35,590 nucleotides of DNA from an uncultured Riemerella sp. (GCA_938037185.1 CALHQK010000121.1:1-35590); one strand, 5' to 3'. Shown: positions 16,279-23,955, numbered from the stretch's first letter. Numbers and translations are program-made. Notes: generated by a model not told the origin, from the letters alone.

Positions 16279-16310
16279 TTTGCTAAATTATCAATAATTT
16301 AGTAATATTG
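16279..16310 (+). promoter_or_regulatory. pncA promoter with a 20-bp perfect palindrome as its spacer
   Basis: TTTG (16279-16282), a 20-base spacer and TAATATTG (16303-16310) fit the Bacteroidota promoter. The spacer itself (16283-16302) is a perfect dyad: CTAAATTAT, CA, ATAATTTAG. A protein bound there would block the polymerase, so it looks like an operator. The opposite gene unit starts only 18 bases to the left and could share the site. Confidence 0.65.
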
Positions 16311-16329
16311 AAAATAAAACGAATTTAAA

Positions 16330-16929
16330 ATGAAAAAAGCATTGATTGTAGTGGACATCCAAAATGATTTTTGCAAAGGCGGTAGCCTAGAAGTTGCTGG
16401 TGCAGAATCTGTTATCCCTTTTGTGAATAAATTGATAAAAGAAGGGAAATATGATGAGGTGATTTTTACACAGGATTTTCATCCTAAGGAGCATAAGAGT
16501 TTTGCTGTGAATAATGGACAGCAGGTAGGCGAAATCATAGAATTAAACGAAATTCAGCAGGTAATGTGGCCGGAACATTGTGTTCAAGGGACACAAGGAG
16601 CGGAGTTTCATCCTGATTTGGAGCAAAGATTTACCACATTTATTATAAAAAAAGGAACAAATCCAGAAGTGGACAGTTACAGCGCTTTCTATGATAATAA
16701 AGGGCTGGTAAACACAGGGCTGGCGGATTATCTTAAAGCTAAAAATATCCGAAATGTAGAAATTGTCGGTCTGGCATTAGATTACTGTGTGAAATATACC
16801 TGTTTAGATGCCTTGAAAGAGGAATTTAATGTAAGACTACATCTGAAAGGGTCTCAAGCAATAGACCAATCTAATGTGCAGAATATTGTAAATGAACTTT
16901 CTAGCAAAGGCGTAATTGTAGAGCCGTGA
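16330..16929 (+). CDS. pncA: Nicotinamidase
   Basis: A 199-residue hydrolase converting nicotinamide to nicotinate in NAD salvage. The catalytic triad of the family is visible: Asp9 (VVDIQNDF), Lys108 (IIKKGT) and Cys153 (LALDYCVKYT). The metal site residues Asp49 and His51 lie in FTQDFHPKEHKSF, and the segment PEHCVQGTQGAEF (81-93) carries a further conserved His. Divergent from the thioredoxin-like/crp unit and convergent with the rhodanese. Its promoter contains a 20-bp palindrome, suggesting control by a repressor. Confidence 0.95.
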   Translation: MKKALIVVDIQNDFCKGGSLEVAGAESVIPFVNKLIKEGKYDEVIFTQDFHPKEHKSFAVNNGQQVGEIIELNEIQQVMWPEHCVQGTQGAEFHPDLEQRFTTFIIKKGTNPEVDSYSAFYDNKGLVNTGLADYLKAKNIRNVEIVGLALDYCVKYTCLDALKEEFNVRLHLKGSQAIDQSNVQNIVNELSSKGVIVEP

Positions 16930-16939
16930 GAATAAAAAA

Positions 16940-17218
16940 TTAAACCAATTTAGAAAGGTCGTTGTATCCTCCGCCGTTATAGATATTGCTGATGCCTTTT
17001 TCTTTGAAGAAATCAACGGCTTTTCCGCTTCTTCCGCCGCTTTTACAGAAGAAAATAATGTTTCCTTCTAAGTTTAGAATTTCATCTTTCCGCTCCTCCA
17101 ATTCGCTTAAAGGGATATTCAAAGCTCCTTCTATGGCGCCGTCTGTGATGAGTTCCATAGGTTCGCGGACATCTACTAAATGATAATTTCCTGCATCTAA
17201 AATTTCTTGAATAGTCAT
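16940..17218 (-). CDS. Single-domain rhodanese-like protein
   Basis: A 92-residue rhodanese domain: YHLVDVREPMEL (12-23), GALNIPL (31-37) and the active-site loop CKSGGRS (58-64), with Cys58 as the persulfide-carrying residue. Proteins of this size carry sulfane sulfur or have PspE-like roles; the acceptor is not known. It ends 10 bases from the convergent pncA stop and diverges from queG. Confidence 0.9.
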   Translation of the reverse strand: MTIQEILDAGNYHLVDVREPMELITDGAIEGALNIPLSELEERKDEILNLEGNIIFFCKSGGRSGKAVDFFKEKGISNIYNGGGYNDLSKLV

Positions 17219-17238
17219 AATGAGTTATTTTTAAAATT

Positions 17239-17269
17239 TTTGTCAAATATATAAAAAATAATACCTTCG
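17239..17269 (+). promoter_or_regulatory. Promoter for queG-comF
   Basis: TTTG (17239-17242), a 19-base spacer and TACCTTCG (17262-17269), one mismatch from TAnnTTTG. The queG ATG is only 10 bases further on, so the transcript would have little or no leader. Confidence 0.6.
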
Positions 17270-17279
17270 CTATATAGAT

Positions 17280-18218
17280 ATGGGACTGAACGTAAAAAAA
17301 TATTCGGAAATTATTAAACAAAAAGCTGAAAAATATGGTTTTCAGGGCTGTGGGATTTCCAAAGCAGGTTTCTTAGAAGAAGAAGCTCCTGCATTTGAGC
17401 GGTGGCTGAAAGCCGGCTTTAACGGAGAAATGGGCTATATGGAAAATTATTTTGATAAAAGGCTTGACCCAACTCTTCTGGTGGAGGGAGCCAAGTCGGT
17501 CATTTCTCTGTCTTATAATTATTATCCTGAATATAAGCTGAATACAGAAAATAATTTTAAAATTTCTAAATATGCCTATGGCGAGGATTATCACGAAGTA
17601 ATAAAAGATATTCTCAGAGAGATGATTGTAGAGCTGCAGGAGGAAATTGGGGAATTTGGATTTCGGGTATTTACGGACTCTGCACCGATATTAGAACGGG
17701 CATGGGCAAGGAAATCAGGAATTGGCTGGGTGGGAAAAAATGCAAATCTCATCACTAAAAAACATGGGTCATTCTTCTTTTTATGCGAGATAATTTGTGA
17801 TTTAGAATTGGAAGAAGATGGCGCAACTACCGACCACTGCGGCAAATGCACAAAATGTATAGATGCCTGTCCTACTCAGGCTATCGTAGGAGATAGGGTG
17901 ATTGATGGGAGCAAATGCATATCTTATGCTACAATAGAATTGAAAAGCCAAATTCCGGATTTCTTTGAAGGGAAAATGGATGATTGGATTTTTGGTTGTG
18001 ATGTCTGCCAGGATGTCTGCCCTTGGAATAGATTTTCTGCCCCGCATTCTCAGCCGAAATTTGCTTTAAAAGAACAATTGGGCGAACTAAGAAAACCCGA
18101 ATGGCGCGAGCTTACGCAGGAATTATTCTCTGAAGTATTCAGAAAATCACCGGTAAAAAGAACGAAATTTGCTGGATTGATGAGAAACATAAAATTCATA
18201 GAAGAAAACAAAAAATAA
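17280..18218 (+). CDS. queG: Epoxyqueuosine reductase QueG
   Basis: A 312-residue iron-sulfur enzyme that reduces epoxyqueuosine to queuosine in tRNA, using cobalamin. The catalytic Asp is in TDSAPILER (Asp133). Two 4Fe-4S motifs follow: CGKCTKCIDAC (Cys187, 190, 193, 197) and, for the second cluster, Cys213 with CDVCQDVC (Cys240, 243, 247). The length is at the short end because a C-terminal HEAT-repeat extension is missing, as in many relatives. It is followed by comF after 4 bases. Confidence 0.95.
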   Translation: MGLNVKKYSEIIKQKAEKYGFQGCGISKAGFLEEEAPAFERWLKAGFNGEMGYMENYFDKRLDPTLLVEGAKSVISLSYNYYPEYKLNTENNFKISKYAYGEDYHEVIKDILREMIVELQEEIGEFGFRVFTDSAPILERAWARKSGIGWVGKNANLITKKHGSFFFLCEIICDLELEEDGATTDHCGKCTKCIDACPTQAIVGDRVIDGSKCISYATIELKSQIPDFFEGKMDDWIFGCDVCQDVCPWNRFSAPHSQPKFALKEQLGELRKPEWRELTQELFSEVFRKSPVKRTKFAGLMRNIKFIEENKK

Positions 18219-18222
18219 ACTG

Positions 18223-18870
18223 ATGTTTTTGGATGTTTTGTTTCCCAACCGTTGTTTGGAGTGTGATGAAATCATTTCCAAAAATGAAATTGTCTGTGTA
18301 AAATGTTTGGATAAAATACATTTTACGCATTGGGATTTTGGAGAAAATTTATTAAAACAAAAAGCCCAATTTTTGTTTCCTGTGGAAAATGCTTTTTCTC
18401 TCATGTTTTTTGATAAAAAGGGACTTTCCAGAAAAATTCTGCATCAACTAAAATATAGAAATCAAGAAAAAGTAGGAGGGATTCTTGCGGGCTGGGTTAC
18501 TGAGCGGATGGAGATAACGGAAAAACCTGATTTACTGATAAATATCCCACTTCATCCAAAGAAACTTAAAGAGCGGGGGTACAATCAGTTACATTTATTT
18601 ACCGAAAAACTTGCTGAATATTATGAGATTCCTTTTCGGCATGATTTACTTCAAAGAGAGAGCTATCACAAAGCTCAGGCTCAAAAAAATAAAGCTGATA
18701 GAGGAGAAACAAAATATCATTTTTCTTTGTCTGAAAATATTGAAAATAAGCATATTCTGCTGATAGATGATATCTATACTACTGGAAATACAATGAGTGC
18801 AGCAGCGTGGGAAATTTTAAAGCATAAAGGGAATAAATTAAGTATTTTAGTGATGGCGATGGAGATTTAG
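18223..18870 (+). CDS. ComF family phosphoribosyltransferase-like protein
   Basis: A 215-residue protein with an N-terminal zinc-ribbon (Cys11, Cys14, Cys25, Cys28) and a phosphoribosyltransferase domain with the PRPP loop ILLIDDIYTTGNT (178-190). ComF takes part in DNA uptake in competent bacteria (a ComFC/GntX type); the biochemical role is unsettled. Four bases after queG, so co-transcribed. Its last 24 bases overlap the 3' end of mutY on the other strand. Confidence 0.9.
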   Translation: MFLDVLFPNRCLECDEIISKNEIVCVKCLDKIHFTHWDFGENLLKQKAQFLFPVENAFSLMFFDKKGLSRKILHQLKYRNQEKVGGILAGWVTERMEITEKPDLLINIPLHPKKLKERGYNQLHLFTEKLAEYYEIPFRHDLLQRESYHKAQAQKNKADRGETKYHFSLSENIENKHILLIDDIYTTGNTMSAAAWEILKHKGNKLSILVMAMEI

Positions 18871-19893
18871 CGATTTGATGAATTTTTCTAAAGGTTTTGG
18901 GAAGGATTTTTGGTCAAAATCTTTCAAGTCTAATATTTCTAAATTGTTTTCTTTTCTGAAAGTTTGGAATAAAGTGCTGTCACTCAGTGTGATGCTGTAA
19001 ATCTTGATATTAAGGTTTTTGTGGGTTAGTTTGTGGGAAATTTCATCTTCTTTTGTGATGTGTTTTTCTAAAAATTCATTGACTTTATCAGGGAAATCGT
19101 AGAGTTTTTTCCAAATAGAGCTGTCATCTCGCTGTTTGATAAGAAAAGAATTTTCGTATCGGACAAAATAATAAGTGAGATTCATATTTTCGGGTTTGAT
19201 TTTCTTTGTTTTTACAGGAAAATCGGCAGTTTTTCCGAGCTGAAAAGCCAAACAATCTGCATGAACAGGGCAGATATCACAGGAAGGATTTTTAGGTTTG
19301 CAGATGTTTGCTCCTAAATCCATTATGGCTTGATTAAAATCGCCAAAATCTCTGTCAGGCATTATCAAAAGGGCTAATTCCGAGAAATAGTCGTGGGCTT
19401 TTGTCTTTGAAATATCAAAATCATTAGCGAAAATTCTGGATAAAACTCGGTAAAAATTGCCATCTACGGCAGGTCTTTTTTCATTGAAACAAATACTGGA
19501 AATGGCAGCGGCAGTGTATTTCCCAATGCCTTTTAGTTTTAAAATTTCGTGGTAATTATTTGGGAAAACACCTTGATAATCCTGCGTGATTTGCTGTGCG
19601 GCTTTGTGTAGATTGATAGCTCTGGAATAATATCCCAGTCCTTTCCAGTAGAGGAGAACCTCGTCTATATCGGCTTTTGCGAGAGATTCTACATCTTTAA
19701 ATCTATTGGTGAAATTTATATAATATTCCAATCCCTGCTCCACGCGGGTCTGCTGGAGAATAATCTCCGAAATCCACACATTATATGGATTTTGGGAAGT
19801 TCTCCATGGTAATATTCTTGCATTTTGGCTGTACCAGAGCAGTAATTTTTGACCAATGTAAAGAAAATCAGAATTTTGTTGAATTGTTTTCAA
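18847..19893 (-). CDS. mutY: A/G-specific adenine glycosylase MutY
   Basis: A 348-residue base-excision enzyme removing A opposite 8-oxoG. The N-terminal HhH-GPD domain holds the catalytic Glu43 (SEIILQQT), the hairpin LKGIGKYTAAA (120-130) and Asp144 (AVDGN). The 4Fe-4S cluster follows as C-x6-C-x2-C-x5-C (198, 205, 208, 214), and a NUDIX-like C-terminal domain recognises 8-oxoG. The first in-frame start is TTG at 19893; there is no ATG or GTG before the conserved region and a stop lies three codons upstream, so a rare start codon must be used. The start region overlaps the promoter of the divergent HU gene. Confidence 0.95.
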   Translation of the reverse strand: MKTIQQNSDFLYIGQKLLLWYSQNARILPWRTSQNPYNVWISEIILQQTRVEQGLEYYINFTNRFKDVESLAKADIDEVLLYWKGLGYYSRAINLHKAAQQITQDYQGVFPNNYHEILKLKGIGKYTAAAISSICFNEKRPAVDGNFYRVLSRIFANDFDISKTKAHDYFSELALLIMPDRDFGDFNQAIMDLGANICKPKNPSCDICPVHADCLAFQLGKTADFPVKTKKIKPENMNLTYYFVRYENSFLIKQRDDSSIWKKLYDFPDKVNEFLEKHITKEDEISHKLTHKNLNIKIYSITLSDSTLFQTFRKENNLEILDLKDFDQKSFPKPLEKFIKSLNLHRHH

Positions 19894-19910
19894 AATTTTT
19901 TATATATTTG
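19879..19910 (+). promoter_or_regulatory. Promoter for the HU gene
   Basis: TTG (19879-19881), a 21-base spacer and TATATTTG (19903-19910), 28 bases before the HU ATG. The -33 element lies inside the mutY coding start. Confidence 0.6.
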
Positions 19911-19938
19911 CACACCAAAAATAAAAACAAAAAAGGAA

Positions 19939-20229
19939 ATGACAAAAGCAGAGTTAGTAAATGCAATTGCAAGTAAGCTAGGAACAGAAAAAAATGAAAC
20001 ACAAAGAATAGTAGAAGCATTTATGCAGGAAATAAGAGCTACTATGTATAAAGGCGAAAATGTGTATTTAAGAGGTTTCGGGTCTTTTATTATTAAGGCA
20101 AGAGCAGCGAAAACAGGTAGAAATATTTCTAAAAATACATCTATCCAGATTCCTGCACACAATATCCCAGCGTTTAAGCCTTCTAAAACATTTGTAGATA
20201 AGGTTAAAACAAGAGTAAAGATAAAATAA
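19939..20229 (+). CDS. HU family DNA-binding protein
   Basis: A 96-residue nucleoid protein. It has the canonical HU start MTKAELVNAIASKLG, the helix ETQRIVEAFM, and the strand YLRGFGSFIIKARAAKTGRN leading into the DNA-binding arm with its Pro-containing tip (IPAHNIPAFKPS). A longer frame with 30 extra residues exists, but it runs through the TATATTTG promoter element, so the ATG at 19939 is the start. It is followed after 37 bases by a tiny basic protein gene and then rng. Confidence 0.93.
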   Translation: MTKAELVNAIASKLGTEKNETQRIVEAFMQEIRATMYKGENVYLRGFGSFIIKARAAKTGRNISKNTSIQIPAHNIPAFKPSKTFVDKVKTRVKIK

Positions 20230-20266
20230 TTCACTGAGTAATAACGAAATATAAAACATTTAGACT

Positions 20267-20359
20267 ATGCCAAGCGGAAAAAAAAGAAAAAGACATAAGG
20301 TGGCAACCCACAAGAGAAAGAAAAGAAGAAGACTAAACAGACACAAAAAGAAAAAATAA
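20267..20359 (+). CDS. Very basic 30-residue protein, probable Bacteroidota-specific ribosomal protein (bL38 candidate)
   Basis: An ATG-to-TAA frame of 31 codons encodes a protein that begins MPSGKKRKRHKVATHKRKK and ends in KKKK. Twenty-one of its 30 residues are Lys, Arg or His. It sits between HU and rng, where flavobacteria keep a conserved short gene of this kind. The composition and the SGKKRKRHK start are those of small rRNA-binding proteins. A novel small 50S protein named bL38 was reported from the Flavobacterium johnsoniae ribosome; identity with this gene is my inference and was not checked. Too short for most gene finders. Confidence 0.75.
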   Translation: MPSGKKRKRHKVATHKRKKRRRLNRHKKKK

Positions 20360-20390
20360 TTTCTGAGTTGTTTAGAAATCGAAAGTATAG

Positions 20391-20434
20391 AAATATAGTT
20401 GGTGTTTTTATTTTTGAAGCAGCCAGCTATATTT
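20391..20434 (+). terminator. Hairpin between the tiny basic gene and rng, likely terminator or attenuator
   Basis: AAATATAGTTGG (20391-20402) pairs with CCAGCTATATTT (20423-20434) with one G-U pair and a 20-base loop. GTTTTATTTATAG follows, a poor T run. It may separate the HU transcript from rng. No consensus rng promoter is clear after it. Confidence 0.45.
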
Positions 20435-20494
20435 TGTTTTATTTATAGTAGAATATTATTATAAACAAGAAAAATAAATAGAAAGCCAAAGAAA

Positions 20495-22054
20495 ATGAAG
20501 AAAGAATTAATAATATCACATGAAGATATGGCTTCTAAAATTGCTCTTATAGAAGACGGGCGGCTTTTTGAGCTGCATGTGGAGGAGCAAGGCAGCGATT
20601 TTGCTGTGGGAGATTTATTTGTAGGAAAGATTAAAAAATTAGCACCAAACCTGAATGCAGCCTTTGTAAATATAGGGCATGAGAAAGATGCTTTTCTCCA
20701 TTATCAGGATTTGGGACCTGAGTTTAGGACTTACCAGAACCTTTTAAAAGCTATTCGGAGTAAGAGAATGCAGAGTCCCAGTCTCAAGACTTTTCCGATA
20801 GAGGAAGAAATAGATAAGCATGGGACGATTGATAAGGTGCTTTCGGTAGGAGATGAGGTTCTTCTCCAAATCACTAAGGAGCCTATTTCTACCAAAGGGC
20901 CGAGGGTTACCACACAGATTTCTCTTACGGGTAGATATATGGTGCTTATTCCTTTTGACCAAAAAATATCGGTTTCAAAAAAAATAAAAGATTCCCAAGA
21001 GAAAACAAGGCTTAAAACATTGGTAGAAAGCATCAGGCCGGAGGGATTCGGAGTTATCATCAGAACGGTAGCAGAAGGCAAGAAAGTAGCAGAGCTTCAT
21101 AATGATATGAACCAGCTCATAGAGAAATGGAATATCTGTTTTGAGAATATTCAGAAAAACAAAATCCCATCCAAAGTATTAAGTGAAGAGGATAGGGCTT
21201 CTGCTATTTTGAGGGATAATTTCAATCAAGATTTTGTAAGCATTATCTGCGATGATAAACAGATGGTGAATGATATGAAAAACTATCTGGAGGTCATCTC
21301 TCCCGAAAGTAAAAATATTGTTCAGTTTTATGACTCTCATATACCGCTTCTGGAATACTACAATGTAGAGAAGCAACTGAAACAGTCTTTTGGCAAACAT
21401 GTGAATATTCCCAGCTCTAAGGGGGCTTATCTCGTGATAGAGCATACAGAGGCTCTGCATGTCATAGATGTAAATTCCGGAAACAATCTATCTGTGGGGC
21501 AGGGGAATAAGAGCCATGCACTTAATGTTAATAAAATCGCCGCCACTGAAATTGCCCGCCAACTCAGATTGAGAGATATGGGGGGAATCATCGTGGTAGA
21601 TTTTATAGACATGAGTAATACAGACCACCGCAGAGAGCTTTATGACCATCTCAAAGAAGAAATGAAGAGGGATAAAGCCCGCCACAAAATCCTTCCTCCT
21701 AGTAAATTCGGGCTAATACAAATTACCCGCCAGCGTGTAAGACCAGAAAAAGTCATAGACACCACAGAAGAAAATCCTAATGAAATAGGCGAAATAAGTG
21801 CTCCTATTGTGGTAGTAGAGCGAATGGAAGAAGCAATAAAAAACTATCTGACACACGAAAAAGGCAGACTTTATCTGCATGTACATCCTTTTGTGGGGGC
21901 ATACCTTACCAAAGGCTTTTTCAGCAGCATAAGGATGAAATGGTTCTTTAAGTATAGAAAATGGGTAACCATCATTTCGAGAGATTCTTTTAAATATTTA
22001 GAATACAGGCTCTATAACAGCGATAAAGAAGAACTCATGAATCATTCTTATTAA
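20495..22054 (+). CDS. rng: Ribonuclease E/G family protein
   Basis: A 519-residue endoribonuclease that acts in rRNA maturation and mRNA decay. An S1 domain (about 37-125; VGKIKKLAPNLNAAFVNIG) is followed by the catalytic domain with metal-binding Asp325 (HVIDVNSGN) and Asp369 (IVVDFIDM), and ITRQRVRPE (410-418). The length is that of RNase G. The zinc-link CPxC motif expected just after this segment is missing; the protein has only Cys215 and Cys252. It probably shares a bidirectional terminator with pepT. Confidence 0.95.
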   Translation: MKKELIISHEDMASKIALIEDGRLFELHVEEQGSDFAVGDLFVGKIKKLAPNLNAAFVNIGHEKDAFLHYQDLGPEFRTYQNLLKAIRSKRMQSPSLKTFPIEEEIDKHGTIDKVLSVGDEVLLQITKEPISTKGPRVTTQISLTGRYMVLIPFDQKISVSKKIKDSQEKTRLKTLVESIRPEGFGVIIRTVAEGKKVAELHNDMNQLIEKWNICFENIQKNKIPSKVLSEEDRASAILRDNFNQDFVSIICDDKQMVNDMKNYLEVISPESKNIVQFYDSHIPLLEYYNVEKQLKQSFGKHVNIPSSKGAYLVIEHTEALHVIDVNSGNNLSVGQGNKSHALNVNKIAATEIARQLRLRDMGGIIVVDFIDMSNTDHRRELYDHLKEEMKRDKARHKILPPSKFGLIQITRQRVRPEKVIDTTEENPNEIGEISAPIVVVERMEEAIKNYLTHEKGRLYLHVHPFVGAYLTKGFFSSIRMKWFFKYRKWVTIISRDSFKYLEYRLYNSDKEELMNHSY

Positions 22055-22059
22055 AAAAC

Positions 22060-22084
22060 AACCCTCCGTTCATTGCGGAGGGTT
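22060..22084. terminator. Bidirectional terminator between rng and pepT
   Basis: A 9-bp GC-rich stem AACCCTCCG (22060-22068) / CGGAGGGTT (22076-22084) with a 7-base loop. It is followed by TTATTTTTATT on the plus strand and by GTTTTTT on the minus strand. Confidence 0.88.
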
Positions 22085-22128
22085 TTATTTTTATTATAAA
22101 TTATACTGAGCATTTGTAAGATGCTTCC

Positions 22129-23385
22129 TTATAATTTCTCTACTTCTTGAGCGATTTCTATGATAACTTCTGTGGCTTTTTCCATAGATTCTAATGGAAC
22201 ATATTCATAAGGCCCATGGAAATTAAGCCCTCCTGCGAAGATATTAGGGCAAGGAAGTCCCATGTAAGACAGCTGTGCACCATCGGTTCCGCCTCGGATA
22301 GCCTTCACTTCTGGAGTGATTCCAAGGTTTTTCATGGCTCTTTCCGCCACTTCTATGATATGCATTTTGCCTTCGAATTGTTTTTTCATGTTGAGATATT
22401 GCTCTTTTATCTCTATTTCAAAGACATTTTCGCCATATTTTTGGTTGAATTCCGCTACTTTTTCTGCGATGAATTTCTTGCGGTTTTCAAATTTCTGCTC
22501 ATCGTGGTCACGGATGATGTATTGTAGTTTTGCTTCGGAAACATCAGCTTTTAGGTCTAATAGATGATAAAAACCTTCAAAACCTCTTGTCGTAGAAGGA
22601 GTTTCGTTAGCAGGGAGCGATTGGATAAACTCAGCAGCGAGAAGCCCAGCATTTACCATTTTTCCGTAAGCATAGCCAGGGTGTACGCTCAGTCCGTGGA
22701 TTTTAATTACCGCTCCAGCCGCATTAAAGTTCTCATATTCTATCTCACCCACATCACTTCCGTCCATAGTGTAAGCCCATTCAGCACCGAATTTTTCTAC
22801 ATTGAACTTGTGTGCTCCTTTTCCGATTTCTTCATCAGGGTTGAATCCTACAGCTATCCGCCCGTGTTTTATCTCAGGATGCTGGATGAGGTATTCTGCA
22901 GCGGTCATGATTTCTGCTACGCCCGCCTTGTCATCAGCTCCGAGAAGGCTGGTTCCATCCGTAGTGATTAGGGTTTGTCCCTTGTATTGTTTCAGGTTTT
23001 CAAACTTGTTAGGAGAGAGGGTGAAGCCTGTCTTTTGGTTAAGAAGCAGGTCGCCTCCATCGTAATTTTCCCAAATTTGCGGATTTACATCTTTACCATT
23101 GAAATCAGGCGAAGTGTCAAAATGGGCGATAAATCCCACGGTAGGCACTTTTTTCTCTATATTAGACGGGATAAATCCGTATACATAAGCGTTTTCATCG
23201 ATAGAGACATCTTCCAGACCGATGGCTTTCATTTCCTCAAAAAGATATTTTGCAATATCCCACTGCTGCGGAGAACTCGGTGTTTCCTCACATTCAGGGT
23301 CGCTGGTGGAATATATCTTTACATAAGTCAAAAAGCGCTGAAGGAGTTTTTCTCTCCATTCTTTGTTTAATTTTATTTGTTCCAT
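22129..23385 (-). CDS. pepT: Peptidase T (tripeptide aminopeptidase)
   Basis: A 418-residue M20-family di-zinc aminopeptidase that releases N-terminal residues from tripeptides. Metal ligands and catalytic residues are in GFIAHFDTSPDF (His88, Asp90), LLGADDKAG (Asp151), NPDEEIGKG (Glu185, Glu186) and YTMDGSDVG (Asp208). A lid domain (about 212-330) is of normal size. The gene lies 39 bases after the HU-HIG gene on the same strand and shares the terminator with rng. Confidence 0.96.
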   Translation of the reverse strand: MEQIKLNKEWREKLLQRFLTYVKIYSTSDPECEETPSSPQQWDIAKYLFEEMKAIGLEDVSIDENAYVYGFIPSNIEKKVPTVGFIAHFDTSPDFNGKDVNPQIWENYDGGDLLLNQKTGFTLSPNKFENLKQYKGQTLITTDGTSLLGADDKAGVAEIMTAAEYLIQHPEIKHGRIAVGFNPDEEIGKGAHKFNVEKFGAEWAYTMDGSDVGEIEYENFNAAGAVIKIHGLSVHPGYAYGKMVNAGLLAAEFIQSLPANETPSTTRGFEGFYHLLDLKADVSEAKLQYIIRDHDEQKFENRKKFIAEKVAEFNQKYGENVFEIEIKEQYLNMKKQFEGKMHIIEVAERAMKNLGITPEVKAIRGGTDGAQLSYMGLPCPNIFAGGLNFHGPYEYVPLESMEKATEVIIEIAQEVEKL

Positions 23386-23424
23386 TGTATTTAATTTTAT
23401 GGGTAAATTTTTAATTTATTATAA

Positions 23425-23802
23425 TTATTTCTTGAAAGTCAGTACTTTCAGCATATCGCTCAGCGCTTTCCCTGGGCGGAAAAGGATATGAGAAGATTTT
23501 ACTTTGCTTCCATTAACTTCGGATTCTTTATCAGACGGAGTTCCTGTGATGCTTACTTGAAGCGTGAAATGCTCACCGATGCGGACAATCTTTCCATCGG
23601 ACAAATCTTTACCTGCTTTATCAAAAACTGTTTCTAAGACTGCTAAAATATCACCTTTTGATACGGTAGAAACGCTAGAAGCATAAGCGGCTAAATCGTT
23701 AAGGGTAGTTTCGCCATCGCCTATTGCTTGTGGATACCATTTTGCTGGTTCATTTCTTTTTTGCGGATTTATTTTCTGCACCGCTTTGATTTTTACTGGC
23801 AT
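23425..23802 (-). CDS. HU-HIG type DNA-binding protein
   Basis: A 125-residue HU-related protein of the kind common in Bacteroidota. It has the typical start MPVKIKAVQKINPQK, the segment KWYPQAIGDGETTLNDLAAY, the helical part TVSKGDILAVLETVFDKAGKDLSDGKIVRIGEHFTLQVSI (about 46-86), and a C-terminal strand ILFRPGKALSDMLK. It should bind DNA as a dimer; its role is not known. It differs from the ordinary HU at 19939 in lacking the long proline-tipped arm. A four-copy 22-bp repeat array begins 73 bases upstream of its start. Confidence 0.82.
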   Translation of the reverse strand: MPVKIKAVQKINPQKRNEPAKWYPQAIGDGETTLNDLAAYASSVSTVSKGDILAVLETVFDKAGKDLSDGKIVRIGEHFTLQVSITGTPSDKESEVNGSKVKSSHILFRPGKALSDMLKVLTFKK

Positions 23803-23874
23803 AATTTTAAAATTTTAAGGTTAAAAAAATAATTTGGTTTTATTTGTCTAAAAAAACTTTCTAAATATTTCTAA

Positions 23875-23955
23875 AAAAAGATACTGACCAATTCATAAAA
23901 AGATACTAAGCTTTTGAGCAAAAGATACTGAACTTTTTAATAAAAGATACTGGTT
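23875..23955 (-). repeat. Four-copy direct repeat with exact 22-bp period upstream of the HU-HIG gene
   Basis: The core AAAAGATACT (plus strand) occurs four times; the AGATACT part starts at 23879, 23901, 23923 and 23945, exactly 22 bases apart. The 12 bases between cores are AT-rich and differ, so only the core is conserved. Two helical turns per unit put all cores on one face of the DNA, as in operator arrays. The repeats lie in the 284-base gap between the fabI stop and the HU-HIG start. I see no clear promoter between the array and the start codon. Confidence 0.8.

Noticed and set aside
16279..16310. Palindrome as a transcription terminator for the thioredoxin-like unit
   Set aside because: It lies upstream of that unit, has a 2-base centre too tight for an RNA hairpin loop, and sits inside a promoter.
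19849..19938. 30-residue extension of HU
   Set aside because: It runs across the TATATTTG promoter element; the HU family starts at MTKAELV.
23875..23955. Possible CRISPR array
   Set aside because: The conserved core is only about 10 bases and the period is 22 bases; spacers would be 12 bases, and no cas gene is near.
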